NCBI GenBank assembly: GCA_947165785.1
Contig: CAMVBS010000004.1
Location: forward strand, 1-64,000
Source: an uncultured Clostridia bacterium
Lineage (GTDB): Bacteria; Bacillota; Clostridia; Saccharofermentanales; Saccharofermentanaceae
Reading direction: 5' to 3'
Length of the DNA: 64,000 nucleotides
Shown piece after piece: positions 1 to 10,299 of this stretch; the stretch's first letter is position 1, and every line of letters starts with the position of its first letter. The translations under genes and the position numbers were made by a program. The notes beneath the pieces are model-generated. The model was not told the DNA's origin, did no database searches, and saw only the letters and a list, made by a program, of their open reading frames with translations.

Positions 1-2
1 AA

Positions 3-800
3 GCTTCCGACGGTACGCTTTATCTGGTCATCCATTCCGGCAGCCGTAACCTCGGTAAGCAGGTTGCGGAGCTTTACCAGCACCTTGCAGTTGAACTTCA
101 CAAGGGTAAGGAGGAATACTATGTAAAGCGCGAAGAGATCATCAGGACCTATAAGGAAGAGGGCAGGAGAAAGGAGATCGAAGGAGCACTCAAGGAACTT
201 AACAGAAAATACGAGAGAACGGATCTTAAGATCCCCGAGGCATTGTGCTGGCTCTACGGTTCTTTCCTGGAGGACTATCTCCACGACGTCAAGATCTGCC
301 AGGAGTATGCGACCATGAACCGTGAGCTCATGGCAGATATCATCCTTCAGAAAACGGGTCTTACTAAGGTCAGCGCTTTCCATACAGTCCATAACTATAT
401 CGATACCGATGAGATGATCTTAAGAAAAGGTGCGATCGCTGCACACAAAGGTGAGAAGGTGTTGATACCGATCAACATGCGTGACGGTTCTATCCTTGCA
501 ACAGGCCGCGGCAATCCTGACTGGAACTATTCTGCACCTCACGGTGCGGGTCGTGTCATGTCCAGGAGCAAGGCCAAGGCGACTATCCTTCTGAAAGACT
601 TCGAAAAAGCGATGGAAGGTATCTACACGACTTCGGTCAACGAAGCAACTATCGACGAATCCCCAATGGCTTACAAGTCTTTGGAGGACATAATCGATGT
701 CGTTTCAGAGTCCGTTGATATCATTGAAGTCATCAAGCCGATATTCAATTTCAAGGCTTCCGAGGAAGGTCCTTTCTGGATGAAAAAGAAAGATCAGTAG
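3..800 (+). CDS. rtcB: RtcB-family RNA-splicing ligase, C-terminal part (5' end outside window)
   Basis: Open frame from the window edge (ASDGTLYLVIHSGSRNLGKQ...) joins the listed ORF; motifs HSGSRNLG, NRELM, HNYID, RKGAIAAHKGE, IPINMRDGSILATGRGNPDWNYSAPHGAGR. Confidence 0.92.
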   Translation, partial: ASDGTLYLVIHSGSRNLGKQVAELYQHLAVELHKGKEEYYVKREEIIRTYKEEGRRKEIEGALKELNRKYERTDLKIPEALCWLYGSFLEDYLHDVKICQEYATMNRELMADIILQKTGLTKVSAFHTVHNYIDTDEMILRKGAIAAHKGEKVLIPINMRDGSILATGRGNPDWNYSAPHGAGRVMSRSKAKATILLKDFEKAMEGIYTTSVNEATIDESPMAYKSLEDIIDVVSESVDIIEVIKPIFNFKASEEGPFWMKKKDQ

Positions 801-3028
801 ATCTGGTAGACTATCGTATTATTGTCGTCAGGGAAATATGCGACCTGCTTTAAGTTGGTCGCAAAAAACTCTGCGGCATAGATAGCTCTGTCATTATTGT
901 CATGGAGGTCATAGAACTCCGGATCGAAGACAAGATACTTGATCTCACGTTCCCTGCAGTAAGCCTTGAAAGTATCTATATCACCGCCGCATCCTGAGAT
1001 GAGCCACTTGTAGATCTTGTCTCGCTTATCCGTATCATGACCTGCTGACCATGCGTAGTAAGGCCAGCCGTAGTATGACGGACGTCCTGCAAGATAGAAT
1101 CTGTTGACCGACCACATTGGTGTAAGGAATACGTCTGACGGAGAAGTGTTGTGCTCTATCCAGTCAACGAGTTCCGAGTCGGTATTGATGTCGATGTGAT
1201 CCTTATTGAGATTAATGTAAGTGCGCCATTCCACAAGTCCCGTTGCCGTAAGTCCGAGGAGCAGGCAAAGTGCGACGAGAACGGATAATGCCTGAACAGG
1301 GATATATGCGGGGAGAGGAAGTCCGAGCGGTTTTGACGGTTCTTTTTTCTCCTCGTTCATCTTCTGCGCGAGCTCATCATTATCCAGAGGAAGGAGCTCA
1401 GGAAGAACGACACGGTTACGAAGTGCCTTGATTGGAAGTACAAAGAGATTACAAAGAACAGTTGAAACAAAGATGCTCATGAAGATAAGCGAGATCTGTA
1501 TGAACTTGTGATTCGCGAGCATCTCTTTTGTTACTCTGAAATTAAATGCAAATATGAGCGGAAGAAGGAAACATACAACGAGAAGTGAACGGTATACCGG
1601 TTTCTTCTTTATGATGTCCTTGGCAAACCATGCAACCGCAAATATCGCTGCGATCGCGAGCGTGAATCCCGTGATGTAGATAAGGTAGCTCATCTGTCCT
1701 TTGAATGTCTCTGATTCGCTTACGAATCCCTTCTGAAGGGAGAAGGCTACGAGATTCTTGTATGATCCGGAGAATATCCTTGTCTGAACATAGGATGAAC
1801 CGACTGAAAGGACTGCGACTGCAAGGTAGCTTAAACGGTTCTCGCTCATTATCGCCATGCCGAACAGGATAAGAAGACCTGCGATCAGGGCAGAGCCGTG
1901 GATGTAAGGCATTACGAATACGATCACGAGCGCGAGGATGAGATTACTTACAGGGAACAACGGATCGTTCTTTCTCGGGATCCATGCGTTCTTTGAGATG
2001 AACGCTTCCTTGTAGTTGCCGTTCATGATGCTTATGTAAAATCTCCTGACGTGCGGAATGAAAAGTATCACGAGGATAAGTATCATTGCAACACCGAACA
2101 TGAGGTGTCGCTGATTGGCATAAACGTTGATCGCCCAGATTCCCCAGTTGTCATATGGCGTGTCATTAAACCATCTGTATGAATTCTTCAGAAGGTCGAA
2201 GATCATGGTCGTTGTGTATTGGTGTTTGATGCAGTCACCGATAAGTGAGAAGACGTTAAAAGAACTTCTGAAAAGTACCAGGACAGGTGCCAGCAAAAAC
2301 CCGAGTCTCCTGCTGCTTAAAAGAACAGTGAGAAGTCCCAGGAGCATGAAGCAGCTTACCATCGCGATGATCGACGGAAGGTTAAGTGCGTAGTCGATCG
2401 GAAGCCCCAGAAATTCGAGGACTCCGCAGAAAAAGTAGAAGAAAAAGTGGTACTGGATGCCGTCTCCCGAGTAGTGCATATACTGTGTCGGGAAGTTTGA
2501 GGATACGCCGAATGAGGAAGTTATGGCAGTATGCGGTGCCAGATCCGAGAAGGTCGTGAAGCCGTTTTCGAGAATACCGTTATTGATCCTGAATGTATAG
2601 AAGAAAAGAAATGCGGAGATCGCGGTAAAAAATACGATCGACAATCCGTAGAAGACAGTTGTTACGATGGAATTGTCATAGTCAGGGATCTTGCTGTTCT
2701 TCTCGATCTTTCTTTTTTTGTTGCGGCCGATCAGGACGAAGATCACGTAGCACATCAAAGTTGCAGTGACAGCCGTTCCTGCGGTTATGGGGCCCTGACG
2801 TGTGAGAACTTTGGAAAATCCGAGCGACAGGTAATAGTCAGCAAAAGATGCGATGGAGATGCCGACGATGAAACCTGCAGGGACCTTAAAGAGAAGTTCA
2901 GGGATGTTACTAAGTGACTTTTTGTTCGGTGCAATGGCAACGAATAATCGTCTTACATCCGGTACCAGAAATGACACCAGTTCGTAACCGAAAAAAGCAC
3001 ACAAGATAATGAACAGGATCCCTAACAT
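794..3028 (-). CDS. Large polytopic membrane protein, GT-C glycosyltransferase-like
   Basis: About 12 hydrophobic segments plus a C-terminal soluble domain; start set at MLGIL (ATG 3028 with AGGAG upstream) instead of the longer ORF start. Confidence 0.65.
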   Translation of the reverse strand: MLGILFIILCAFFGYELVSFLVPDVRRLFVAIAPNKKSLSNIPELLFKVPAGFIVGISIASFADYYLSLGFSKVLTRQGPITAGTAVTATLMCYVIFVLIGRNKKRKIEKNSKIPDYDNSIVTTVFYGLSIVFFTAISAFLFFYTFRINNGILENGFTTFSDLAPHTAITSSFGVSSNFPTQYMHYSGDGIQYHFFFYFFCGVLEFLGLPIDYALNLPSIIAMVSCFMLLGLLTVLLSSRRLGFLLAPVLVLFRSSFNVFSLIGDCIKHQYTTTMIFDLLKNSYRWFNDTPYDNWGIWAINVYANQRHLMFGVAMILILVILFIPHVRRFYISIMNGNYKEAFISKNAWIPRKNDPLFPVSNLILALVIVFVMPYIHGSALIAGLLILFGMAIMSENRLSYLAVAVLSVGSSYVQTRIFSGSYKNLVAFSLQKGFVSESETFKGQMSYLIYITGFTLAIAAIFAVAWFAKDIIKKKPVYRSLLVVCFLLPLIFAFNFRVTKEMLANHKFIQISLIFMSIFVSTVLCNLFVLPIKALRNRVVLPELLPLDNDELAQKMNEEKKEPSKPLGLPLPAYIPVQALSVLVALCLLLGLTATGLVEWRTYINLNKDHIDINTDSELVDWIEHNTSPSDVFLTPMWSVNRFYLAGRPSYYGWPYYAWSAGHDTDKRDKIYKWLISGCGGDIDTFKAYCREREIKYLVFDPEFYDLHDNNDRAIYAAEFFATNLKQVAYFPDDNNTIVYQIY

Positions 3029-3205
3029 ATAAACTCCTCTGTTTTTAATATATACATATCTTATCAAAACGTCACAAAGGCAAAAAATACAATAATGTTA
3101 CGTTAAGTATACAGTTCTGTAAAACCTTGGTATCTCGGCTTTTTGGCTCGAAAAAGAATGCTACAATCCTTAAAAATCAAAGTGTTTTTAAGGAGCTTTA
3201 TCGCC

Positions 3206-4252
3206 ATGAAGATCGTAGTTTTGGCGGGTGGTCTCAGCCCGGAAAGAGATGTCTCGAAAACATCAGCAAGCCTTATCGCAAATGCTCTTCTCACAAAGGG
3301 TCACAAAGTAGCGGTGGTCGACCTCTATGAAGGTGTCGAGGAAGGCGTATCATTGGATTCGATCTTCAGGGAAGGAACTGACTCTCTTTTCAGCTATGAG
3401 ATCCCTGAGACAGAGCCTGATCTCGAAGCACTTATCCAAAGCTTCGGAGGAAGAAGAGAGTGGCTCGGACCTCGTGTCATCGAGATCTGTAAGTTCGCCG
3501 ATTCCGTATTCCTCGGACTTCACGGATCACACGGCGAGAATGGCCAGCTTCAGGCAGTTCTCGATGCCCATAACATTGCTTACACAGGTTCAGGTTACCT
3601 CGGATGCGCACTTGCAATGGATAAGGATATCTCCAAGGCTATCATCGCATCACGCGGAATTAAGACGGCAAAATGGATCGTTAAGCCTGCCGAGCAGATC
3701 GATATCGATGAGATCAAGAATACGATCGGTATCCCTTGTGTCGTTAAGCCGATCGGTTGCGGAAGCAGCTGCGGCGTTTCCATCGTTAAGACGGATGACG
3801 AGTTTAACAAGGCTATCTCATATGCTGCAAGCTACAAGCAGGAAGTATTGATCGAAGCATTCATCACAGGTCGTGAGATCACTGTCGGTGTAGTAAATGA
3901 TGAAGCACTTCCTATAATCGAGATCATTCCTCATGAAGGTTTCTACGATTACAAGAACAAATACCAGGCAGGACTTACGGATCATATCTGTCCTGCAAAG
4001 TTTACTGATGAACAGACAAAGCGTGCACAGGGTCTCGCAGTCGAGATCTTCAAGGCGCTTCGCATGAAGGCATACGGAAGGATCGACATGATCTATGACG
4101 AGAAGGTCGATGATTTCTGGTTTATCGAAGCCAATAATCTCCCGGGTATGACAAACACGAGTCTCGTTCCTGATGCCGCAAAGGTTGCAGGTATCAGCTA
4201 CGAAGATCTCTGCGATCGTATCGCAAGATCATGCGGAAACGGCAAAATCTGA
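3206..4252 (+). CDS. ddl: D-alanine--D-alanine ligase family protein (ATP-grasp)
   Basis: MKIVVLAGGLSPERDVS, LHGSHGENGQLQAVLD, YTGSG, CVVKPIGCGSSCGVS, GRIDMIYD, EANNLPGMTNTSLVP; AGGAG before ATG 3206. Confidence 0.9.
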   Translation: MKIVVLAGGLSPERDVSKTSASLIANALLTKGHKVAVVDLYEGVEEGVSLDSIFREGTDSLFSYEIPETEPDLEALIQSFGGRREWLGPRVIEICKFADSVFLGLHGSHGENGQLQAVLDAHNIAYTGSGYLGCALAMDKDISKAIIASRGIKTAKWIVKPAEQIDIDEIKNTIGIPCVVKPIGCGSSCGVSIVKTDDEFNKAISYAASYKQEVLIEAFITGREITVGVVNDEALPIIEIIPHEGFYDYKNKYQAGLTDHICPAKFTDEQTKRAQGLAVEIFKALRMKAYGRIDMIYDEKVDDFWFIEANNLPGMTNTSLVPDAAKVAGISYEDLCDRIARSCGNGKI

Positions 4253-4269
4253 TCATCAGGGGTTAGTAA

Positions 4270-5520
4270 GTGAAGGAAGGAAAAGTCAGGGTCGGAATAA
4301 TCGGAGGAGGTGCTGCAGGTCTTTTTACGGCTTGTCAGCTGAACAGACTACGCGGAAGTTCCGACATAGACATCACCATAATCGAGAAGACATCCGTGCT
4401 CGGCAAGAAGCTTACGCTTACGGGCCACGGACGTTGCAACATAACTAACAGGAAGGAACCTTCGGAATTCAAGAAGGGACTTCATGAAGCAGGTAATTTT
4501 CTTTACCCGGCGATAAAGGAATTCAGTCCGGATGACACGGTGAAATTTTTCGAGAAGGATCTCGGACTTAAGCTCAAAGAGGAAGACAATAACAGGATGT
4601 TTCCGGTGTGTGACAGCGCGGTCAAGGTGCGCGACACACTGGTATCCTACATCTCGGACAACGTAAGGATCATATGCGATTCCAAGGTTCTCGACATCGC
4701 CAAGGGGGAGGACTTCGAGGTGTATACCACAAAAGGTGACATGCACTTTGACGTACTCGTTTTATCATGCGGAGGCGGCTCGTTCCCTGAGACGGGATCG
4801 ACGGGAGATTCCTACATCTTCGCGACCGGTCTCGGGCATACAGTCGTTCCCATCCGCGCAGCTCTGGCACCCGTGAAGGTCGATGCAAAGGCAAGAGAAT
4901 TCACATCGGCATTGAGCGGAGTATCTGTAAATGCCAATGCATCACTCTACTGCTCGGGAAGCAGATCCGCATCATCTGAAGGTGACGTGCTCTTTGCTGA
5001 CTTTGGTCTGACAGGTCCTGCCATCATGGAGCTCTCGCGTGAGATCCCGACGGATATTGCCGACATGAACGGTTGGATCGAACTTGATTTCACGCCTTTC
5101 ATGAGCGACGAGCAGATCGATAAGGAATTCCAGAAACTCATCAATGAGCATCCTGATACGAAAGTATCCACACTTGCATCCAAGTTCGTCCCTTCATCAG
5201 TATCCAGGGAACTTACCGCGCGTGCCAAGGTCACGGATCTTTATGCCCAGAACTTTACCAAGCAGAACAGGAAGGCTCTCTGTAAAGAGATCAAGCATCT
5301 GGAACTCGGCATCGACGAAGCTCCTTCACTTGAGCGTGCCTATGTTACCCGCGGCGGAGTAGTTCTTAAGGAAGTCGACCGTAAGACCATGCAATCCAAG
5401 ATCGTTCCGGGTCTTTATATCATCGGCGAGGCGCTCGACATCGACGGCATAAGCGGCGGTTATAACCTTCAGTGCTGCATGAGCGAGGCTTATGTTGTAA
5501 GCAGGAGCATACTCGGCTGA
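4270..5520 (+). CDS. HI0933/BaiN-type NAD(P)/FAD-dependent oxidoreductase
   Basis: GIIGGGAAGLFTACQLNRL, GKKLTLTGHGRCNITN, GGGSFPETGSTGD, GEALDIDGISGGYNLQ; GTG start. Confidence 0.9.
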   Translation: MKEGKVRVGIIGGGAAGLFTACQLNRLRGSSDIDITIIEKTSVLGKKLTLTGHGRCNITNRKEPSEFKKGLHEAGNFLYPAIKEFSPDDTVKFFEKDLGLKLKEEDNNRMFPVCDSAVKVRDTLVSYISDNVRIICDSKVLDIAKGEDFEVYTTKGDMHFDVLVLSCGGGSFPETGSTGDSYIFATGLGHTVVPIRAALAPVKVDAKAREFTSALSGVSVNANASLYCSGSRSASSEGDVLFADFGLTGPAIMELSREIPTDIADMNGWIELDFTPFMSDEQIDKEFQKLINEHPDTKVSTLASKFVPSSVSRELTARAKVTDLYAQNFTKQNRKALCKEIKHLELGIDEAPSLERAYVTRGGVVLKEVDRKTMQSKIVPGLYIIGEALDIDGISGGYNLQCCMSEAYVVSRSILG

Positions 5521-5662
5521 ATCCCTTAGTAAAAATACTGATATTTTTTCTCGAAAAAGATAGCAGATTACCCCATTCAAGGTTTAAAATATCTGCATGA
5601 GGGTCAAATGCTTTTTACATTGCGATTCTTTGTGAATATGTGTTATGTGAGGGGGACATACC

Positions 5663-6400
5663 ATGGCTTTTTGCAGCAAATGCGGTCTGAAACTGGAAGA
5701 GGGGGATCTGTTCTGTCCAAAGTGCGGAGCGAAGGCAAGGATATTAGAGGAAACAGCAGGTCAGGAGCCTTCCAAGGCACCTGTTGAAGAGGTCAAAGAA
5801 CCTGTACAGGAAGCTTCGGTGCCTGTTACGATCTCCAAGGGTGAGGCCATAAGAAGACTGGAAAGATACAGGAAGAATCTTGTTAATCAAAAGCAGCTCA
5901 GAGAGAAGAAGACATCGCTTGCTTCCCGTGCTGATTCGAGGGAGCGTCCGATGCTTTCCGAGAGTGCCCCGTTCATTAAATTCTACTGGAAATTCATCCT
6001 TATCGGTGTGCTCATTATCATGGCGGGTTATATCCTTATGATCATATCTGCTCTGAAAGGCTGGGGTTTTGAAACCATGCTCTTTTTATGGGGAGGTATC
6101 ATAGGAGGACTGATCACAATCCTTGTAGGTATAGGTGCGGCTAAGAGAAGCCAGAGAGCTGCTGTCTATGTGATAAAAGAACATAACGGTAAGATAAAGA
6201 GAAGCCGGCAAAGTGCCGAAGAGCTTTCTAAGGTATCAAGCGAATTATCAAGAGTTGACAAACTCATAAGAGAGGACTGTGAGATGGTCCCAATGAATTA
6301 CAGGACCGCAGATAAGATATCCAAACTTATCATGGTATTCAAAGGTCCTGATGTGAATACCATTGAGGAAGCGATCGCTAAGCTTGAGAATAAAAAGTGA
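5663..6400 (+). CDS. Zinc-ribbon membrane protein
   Basis: MAFCSKCGLKLEEGDLFCPKCGAKA plus two TM segments. Confidence 0.75.
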   Translation: MAFCSKCGLKLEEGDLFCPKCGAKARILEETAGQEPSKAPVEEVKEPVQEASVPVTISKGEAIRRLERYRKNLVNQKQLREKKTSLASRADSRERPMLSESAPFIKFYWKFILIGVLIIMAGYILMIISALKGWGFETMLFLWGGIIGGLITILVGIGAAKRSQRAAVYVIKEHNGKIKRSRQSAEELSKVSSELSRVDKLIREDCEMVPMNYRTADKISKLIMVFKGPDVNTIEEAIAKLENKK

Positions 6401-6429
6401 TTAACTTAAATATTAGGGGGAATTAAGTT

Positions 6430-8391
6430 ATGAAGCATTTAAAAGGAATCTATGGGTTAAGAAGAAAATCTGTGGCGATCGTTCTTATCGGTTGTCTGGT
6501 TGCTTCATCGTTATTGGTCTTCGCGGGATGTAACAGCGGAAATAAAAAGCGTACCAGAAGAAGTCATGATGATGACGATGAAGAGGAAATCGTAACAGAA
6601 ACAGTAGAGACTACTACTGTCGAGACCACTTTGGAAACAACGGCAGCTACAACTGAAGTAACTACTGCTGCGACAACGACAGAACCTGTCATTACCGAAC
6701 CGGAGAGAGCCGTTACAGGCAAATTCGATATAGAGAGAAACCTTGTATGTACTCACAGAGGATTTTCTGAAGGACTTTGCTGGGTTGAATATAAGGCTAA
6801 TGATAAAGAAAAGCTCGGTGTCATGAATAAGGATGGAGAATTAATCTATTCGATCGGAGTACATGATATATCCAAACGTATCGATCAGGAATTCAACTAC
6901 AGAGTATGTTGTACGGATTTTGAAAATGGACACAGTGTTATCTTTCCCAAAGGAAGTTATGGTGACATATCTAACGCAGGTTTTATCATTATAGACAGTG
7001 AGGGAAACGAAGTTCTTGTCAAAGACAATAGTGATGCTGCTGAGAAATGGTACTATCTCGGAACTTATAATGGTGAATTCCTTGTGGCTCACTATCGTGC
7101 TGATTTTTCTCATAGCGGGATCAATATTGAAGTTATAGATGCAACGGGTAGTGTAATTGCTGATGATATCTATGAATATACGTGTAATGGTGCCCCTTCT
7201 GAATGTGGATTAGCAAGGGATATGGGTGAAGGTATATTTGAGCTTTCTCTTTATGGGTCCTCTTATTATATCAATATGAATGAGTATACTTACTTGTATC
7301 CTGACGGTCGTAGGTTAGAGACGTCTCTGTATAATGGTACAGCCTATATGACTGGAAAAGTTGAGTGCGTCACACTCGATGATCTTAAAAATCAGGAATC
7401 TCTGGATGCTTATTTATCCGAAGCAACAGACATGACAGATGGATATGGTTTCGCACAGCGAGTTGGTGGCGGATACTTTTGGTGTAGTGGACCACAGGGT
7501 GAAGGTTTTTATTCCTATGATCGTTCAGTATTTATTGAGATTCCTGCCGTATCTGATGAAGTGTATTTCAAGTATTGCGGTCATTTTAGTGGCGGATATG
7601 CACCGGTTTATTATTTGGGTGCAGACAACCAGACATATTTTACCCTTCTTAAAGAGGATGGGACATTTGCTTTTGATCCTTTGATTTGTCAAGACCCGGG
7701 TTTTTGGGATTCTCACTATGATCCGGATTCTTGGAATGGTTATACTCCTGTTTGGATGAGTGATGATTATTCATACAGTATTGTGACTCCTGAGGGAAAG
7801 ATCCTCGACCCCGGTGTGGATGATCTCTCATGCATCGGAAATGATGCCAAGATCAAGGATTGTTATTCCGGATCGCCTATTGATCTTGATAATTCATATA
7901 TTGTTTCGGATGGATTCTTTAATACAGATTATCTGAATAAATCTGTATTCTCCGATGGTGACTCTGCAGAATCTGCATATTGTTCCGGTTCTTTTGCATA
8001 TGTAAATCTCGCAGGAAGAAAGAAGATAACAGAAGTAACTGAATATGAAGATCTCAATAAGATCTTTATATACCATACGCGTGTAAACAACATGCAAGAT
8101 GATTTCGAGACCAATATGAAGAAGTTAGACAAAGAAGATGAGAGAGTATATCACTTCAAGGTCGGCGGTCTATACATGGATGAGACGGTCCCGATCTACT
8201 ATAAGTCGACTCTTTCTGACGGAACAGTTACGGAAGGTAAGTTTGATACTCCTGTCAGCGGCGATTCTGATCTGTATGTATACTGGACTTTCGATGATCC
8301 TGCAAATGTAACAGTTACATCCGAGACATTCAGTGTCTACAGATCTGATACTGATGAACTTTTGGGTACGATGTATGTTGAGTTTAACTGA
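6430..8391 (+). CDS. Lipoprotein with WG-repeat-like region
   Basis: Lipobox LLVFAGCNSG, Thr/Glu-rich linker, repeats such as LGVMNKDGELIYSIG and FIIIDSEGNEVL. Confidence 0.65.
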   Translation: MKHLKGIYGLRRKSVAIVLIGCLVASSLLVFAGCNSGNKKRTRRSHDDDDEEEIVTETVETTTVETTLETTAATTEVTTAATTTEPVITEPERAVTGKFDIERNLVCTHRGFSEGLCWVEYKANDKEKLGVMNKDGELIYSIGVHDISKRIDQEFNYRVCCTDFENGHSVIFPKGSYGDISNAGFIIIDSEGNEVLVKDNSDAAEKWYYLGTYNGEFLVAHYRADFSHSGINIEVIDATGSVIADDIYEYTCNGAPSECGLARDMGEGIFELSLYGSSYYINMNEYTYLYPDGRRLETSLYNGTAYMTGKVECVTLDDLKNQESLDAYLSEATDMTDGYGFAQRVGGGYFWCSGPQGEGFYSYDRSVFIEIPAVSDEVYFKYCGHFSGGYAPVYYLGADNQTYFTLLKEDGTFAFDPLICQDPGFWDSHYDPDSWNGYTPVWMSDDYSYSIVTPEGKILDPGVDDLSCIGNDAKIKDCYSGSPIDLDNSYIVSDGFFNTDYLNKSVFSDGDSAESAYCSGSFAYVNLAGRKKITEVTEYEDLNKIFIYHTRVNNMQDDFETNMKKLDKEDERVYHFKVGGLYMDETVPIYYKSTLSDGTVTEGKFDTPVSGDSDLYVYWTFDDPANVTVTSETFSVYRSDTDELLGTMYVEFN

Positions 8392-8446
8392 CAAATGAGT
8401 TATCGTATGATCTGCTGATAAAAACTCATTAAAGGAAACACCAACT

Positions 8447-8833
8447 ATGACAAGGATTATTAAAAAGACTATTGCGGCCATGATCATGCTTTCCATGACA
8501 TTGGCCTTGACGGCATGCGGCAAAGAAAAGATCGTAAAGGAATGCACCTGGGGTGAGGAGGATTTCAAGATCAAGTATGTCAAGACAACCGAAAGCGAGA
8601 GTGGCGATAAAGCGGTAATAAGACTTAAGATCGTTATGGACAAAGACGGCATGCCGGTAGACTTTTTCGAGAAGAATGTCGAAGACGGTAACCTCAAGAT
8701 CAAAGATGAAAAACCTAGCCAGTTCTACAATTATACAAAGACCAAGCAGGGAAATATCGCAGAAGCCAACATGAGTTTCTTTATGCCGAAGGACTATGTT
8801 TTTGACGCCAACGATATAATCGTTAATGAATAA
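8447..8833 (+). CDS. Small lipoprotein
   Basis: Signal peptide with lipobox LALTACGKEK. Confidence 0.65.
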   Translation: MTRIIKKTIAAMIMLSMTLALTACGKEKIVKECTWGEEDFKIKYVKTTESESGDKAVIRLKIVMDKDGMPVDFFEKNVEDGNLKIKDEKPSQFYNYTKTKQGNIAEANMSFFMPKDYVFDANDIIVNE

Positions 8834-8893
8834 TACTCTGTTGTAAGATAACTTTTCTTACGATAAAATCAAAACATCTTTATCGAATACGGA

Positions 8894-9385
8894 GTGGCAC
8901 TTGTTATGAAAAGAAGCGACTATATCTCCTGGGATGAATATTTCATGGGCGTTGCGAGCCTGTCGGCTCAGCGCAGCAAGGATCCCAGCACACAGGTTGG
9001 CGCGTGCATCGTCAATGAAGAGAACCGCATTATGACCGTAGGTTATAACGGAATGCCCCGCGGATGTTCCGATGATGAATTCCCGTGGGAGAGGGAAGGC
9101 GGAATGCTCGATACGAAGTATGCTTTCGTCTGCCATGCCGAGATGAATGCCATCTTGAACTGCGGTACGGCTGATCTTCGTAATACCAGGGTATATGTTA
9201 CTTTGTTCCCGTGCCGTGAGTGCACCAAGGCTCTCATCCAGAAGGGCATCAAGGAAGTCATCTATTTCAGCGACAAGTATCATGATACCGAAGATGCCAT
9301 CGCAGCACGTAAGATGCTCGATGCTGCAGGTGTTGTATATAAGCCGTATGAGCCTACTGGCAGAAGTATAAATCTAGACGTATAA
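8894..9385 (+). CDS. dCMP deaminase family protein
   Basis: [38 protein letters not shown] zinc-deaminase motifs. Confidence 0.93.
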   Translation: MALVMKRSDYISWDEYFMGVASLSAQRSKDPSTQVGACIVNEENRIMTVGYNGMPRGCSDDEFPWEREGGMLDTKYAFVCHAEMNAILNCGTADLRNTRVYVTLFPCRECTKALIQKGIKEVIYFSDKYHDTEDAIAARKMLDAAGVVYKPYEPTGRSINLDV

Positions 9386-9397
9386 AAATCGGAGGGT

Positions 9398-9880
9398 ATG
9401 AATATGATCTGTAACAATTGCGGAGCTAATATCGGAGACGGACAGTCTTTCTGTGAGAATTGCGGAAGTCCTGTACAGCAGGCACCACAGCAGGTGCAGC
9501 AGCCGGCTTACCAGCAGCCTGTAGCACAGCAGCCACAGCAGCCGGTACAGCAGTATCAGCAGCAGCTTCAGCCTAATGGTGCGGCAAGTGCAGAATCACT
9601 TGCAATGAAAGCCATGATATTCGGTATCGTAACGATGGGCTGTGTCGTTGTACTTGACTGGATCCCTTATATCAAGGGCCTTGCAGCGATAGCAGGTGTT
9701 GTATTTGCGATCCTTGCCCTGTCATTTACATCCAAGGCAAGAGCACTCGGTTCCAGGAACATCAAGGATAAGCTCGGAAAGATCTTCGGTGTTATAGGTC
9801 TCATCCTCAATATCGTCCTTCTTTTCATCAACATGACAGGATGGCTTTTGGGCTTTATCAACACACACATCCTTCATTGA
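9398..9880 (+). CDS. Zinc-ribbon, Gln/Pro-rich, DUF4190-like membrane protein
   Basis: MICNNCGANIGDGQSFCENCGSPV, then QQ/PQQ-rich segment, then two or three TM helices. Confidence 0.75.
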   Translation: MNMICNNCGANIGDGQSFCENCGSPVQQAPQQVQQPAYQQPVAQQPQQPVQQYQQQLQPNGAASAESLAMKAMIFGIVTMGCVVVLDWIPYIKGLAAIAGVVFAILALSFTSKARALGSRNIKDKLGKIFGVIGLILNIVLLFINMTGWLLGFINTHILH

Positions 9881-9943
9881 TCGCGGGATGACTTTTTCGA
9901 GAAAAGAAGTCAGGATAGCGTAATTTCTTCTCGAAAAAGTGTA

Positions 9944-9972
9944 TTGCAAATTACAAAGCACGAAATTATAAT
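9944..9972 (+). promoter_or_regulatory. Sigma-A type promoter of the T-box transcript
   Basis: TTGCAA - 17 nt - TATAAT. Confidence 0.65.
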
Positions 9973-9984
9973 GAGTCCATATCT

Positions 9985-10267
9985 TAAATGCGTCGATTGA
10001 GAGGAGTAGTCTTCCCAAAGCGGCAACAGGGATGAGAGGTCTTGACTGAGAACCTTTCTTGCAAAAGCCGGGAATATGAAGTTCGCTCATGAGCAGGAGT
10101 GCTGAAGCTGTTGGTTGTAGGCGTTCCCGGAGGTTCACCGTTAACATGAACGAAGAATTGTTGGATTCTTGCTGAGAGCAGCCCTTCACAAGGCTGAAGA
10201 TGGGTGGTAACGCGTATACTATACGTCCCGTCAACGGAGACAATGTCCGTTGGCGGGATTTTTGTTT
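9985..10267 (+). ncRNA. T-box leader RNA with intrinsic terminator; candidate specifier UUC (Phe)
   Basis: AGTA (10005-10008) and GAA-g-TTC-G (10078-10085) in a Stem I-like arrangement; T-box core GGGTGGTAACGCG near 10202; terminator CCCGTCAACGGA/TCCGTTGGCGGG + T tract at 10227-10263. Confidence 0.87.
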
Positions 10268-10299
10268 ATCCGAGAGCAAGATGCGAAAGGAGAAAGAAA

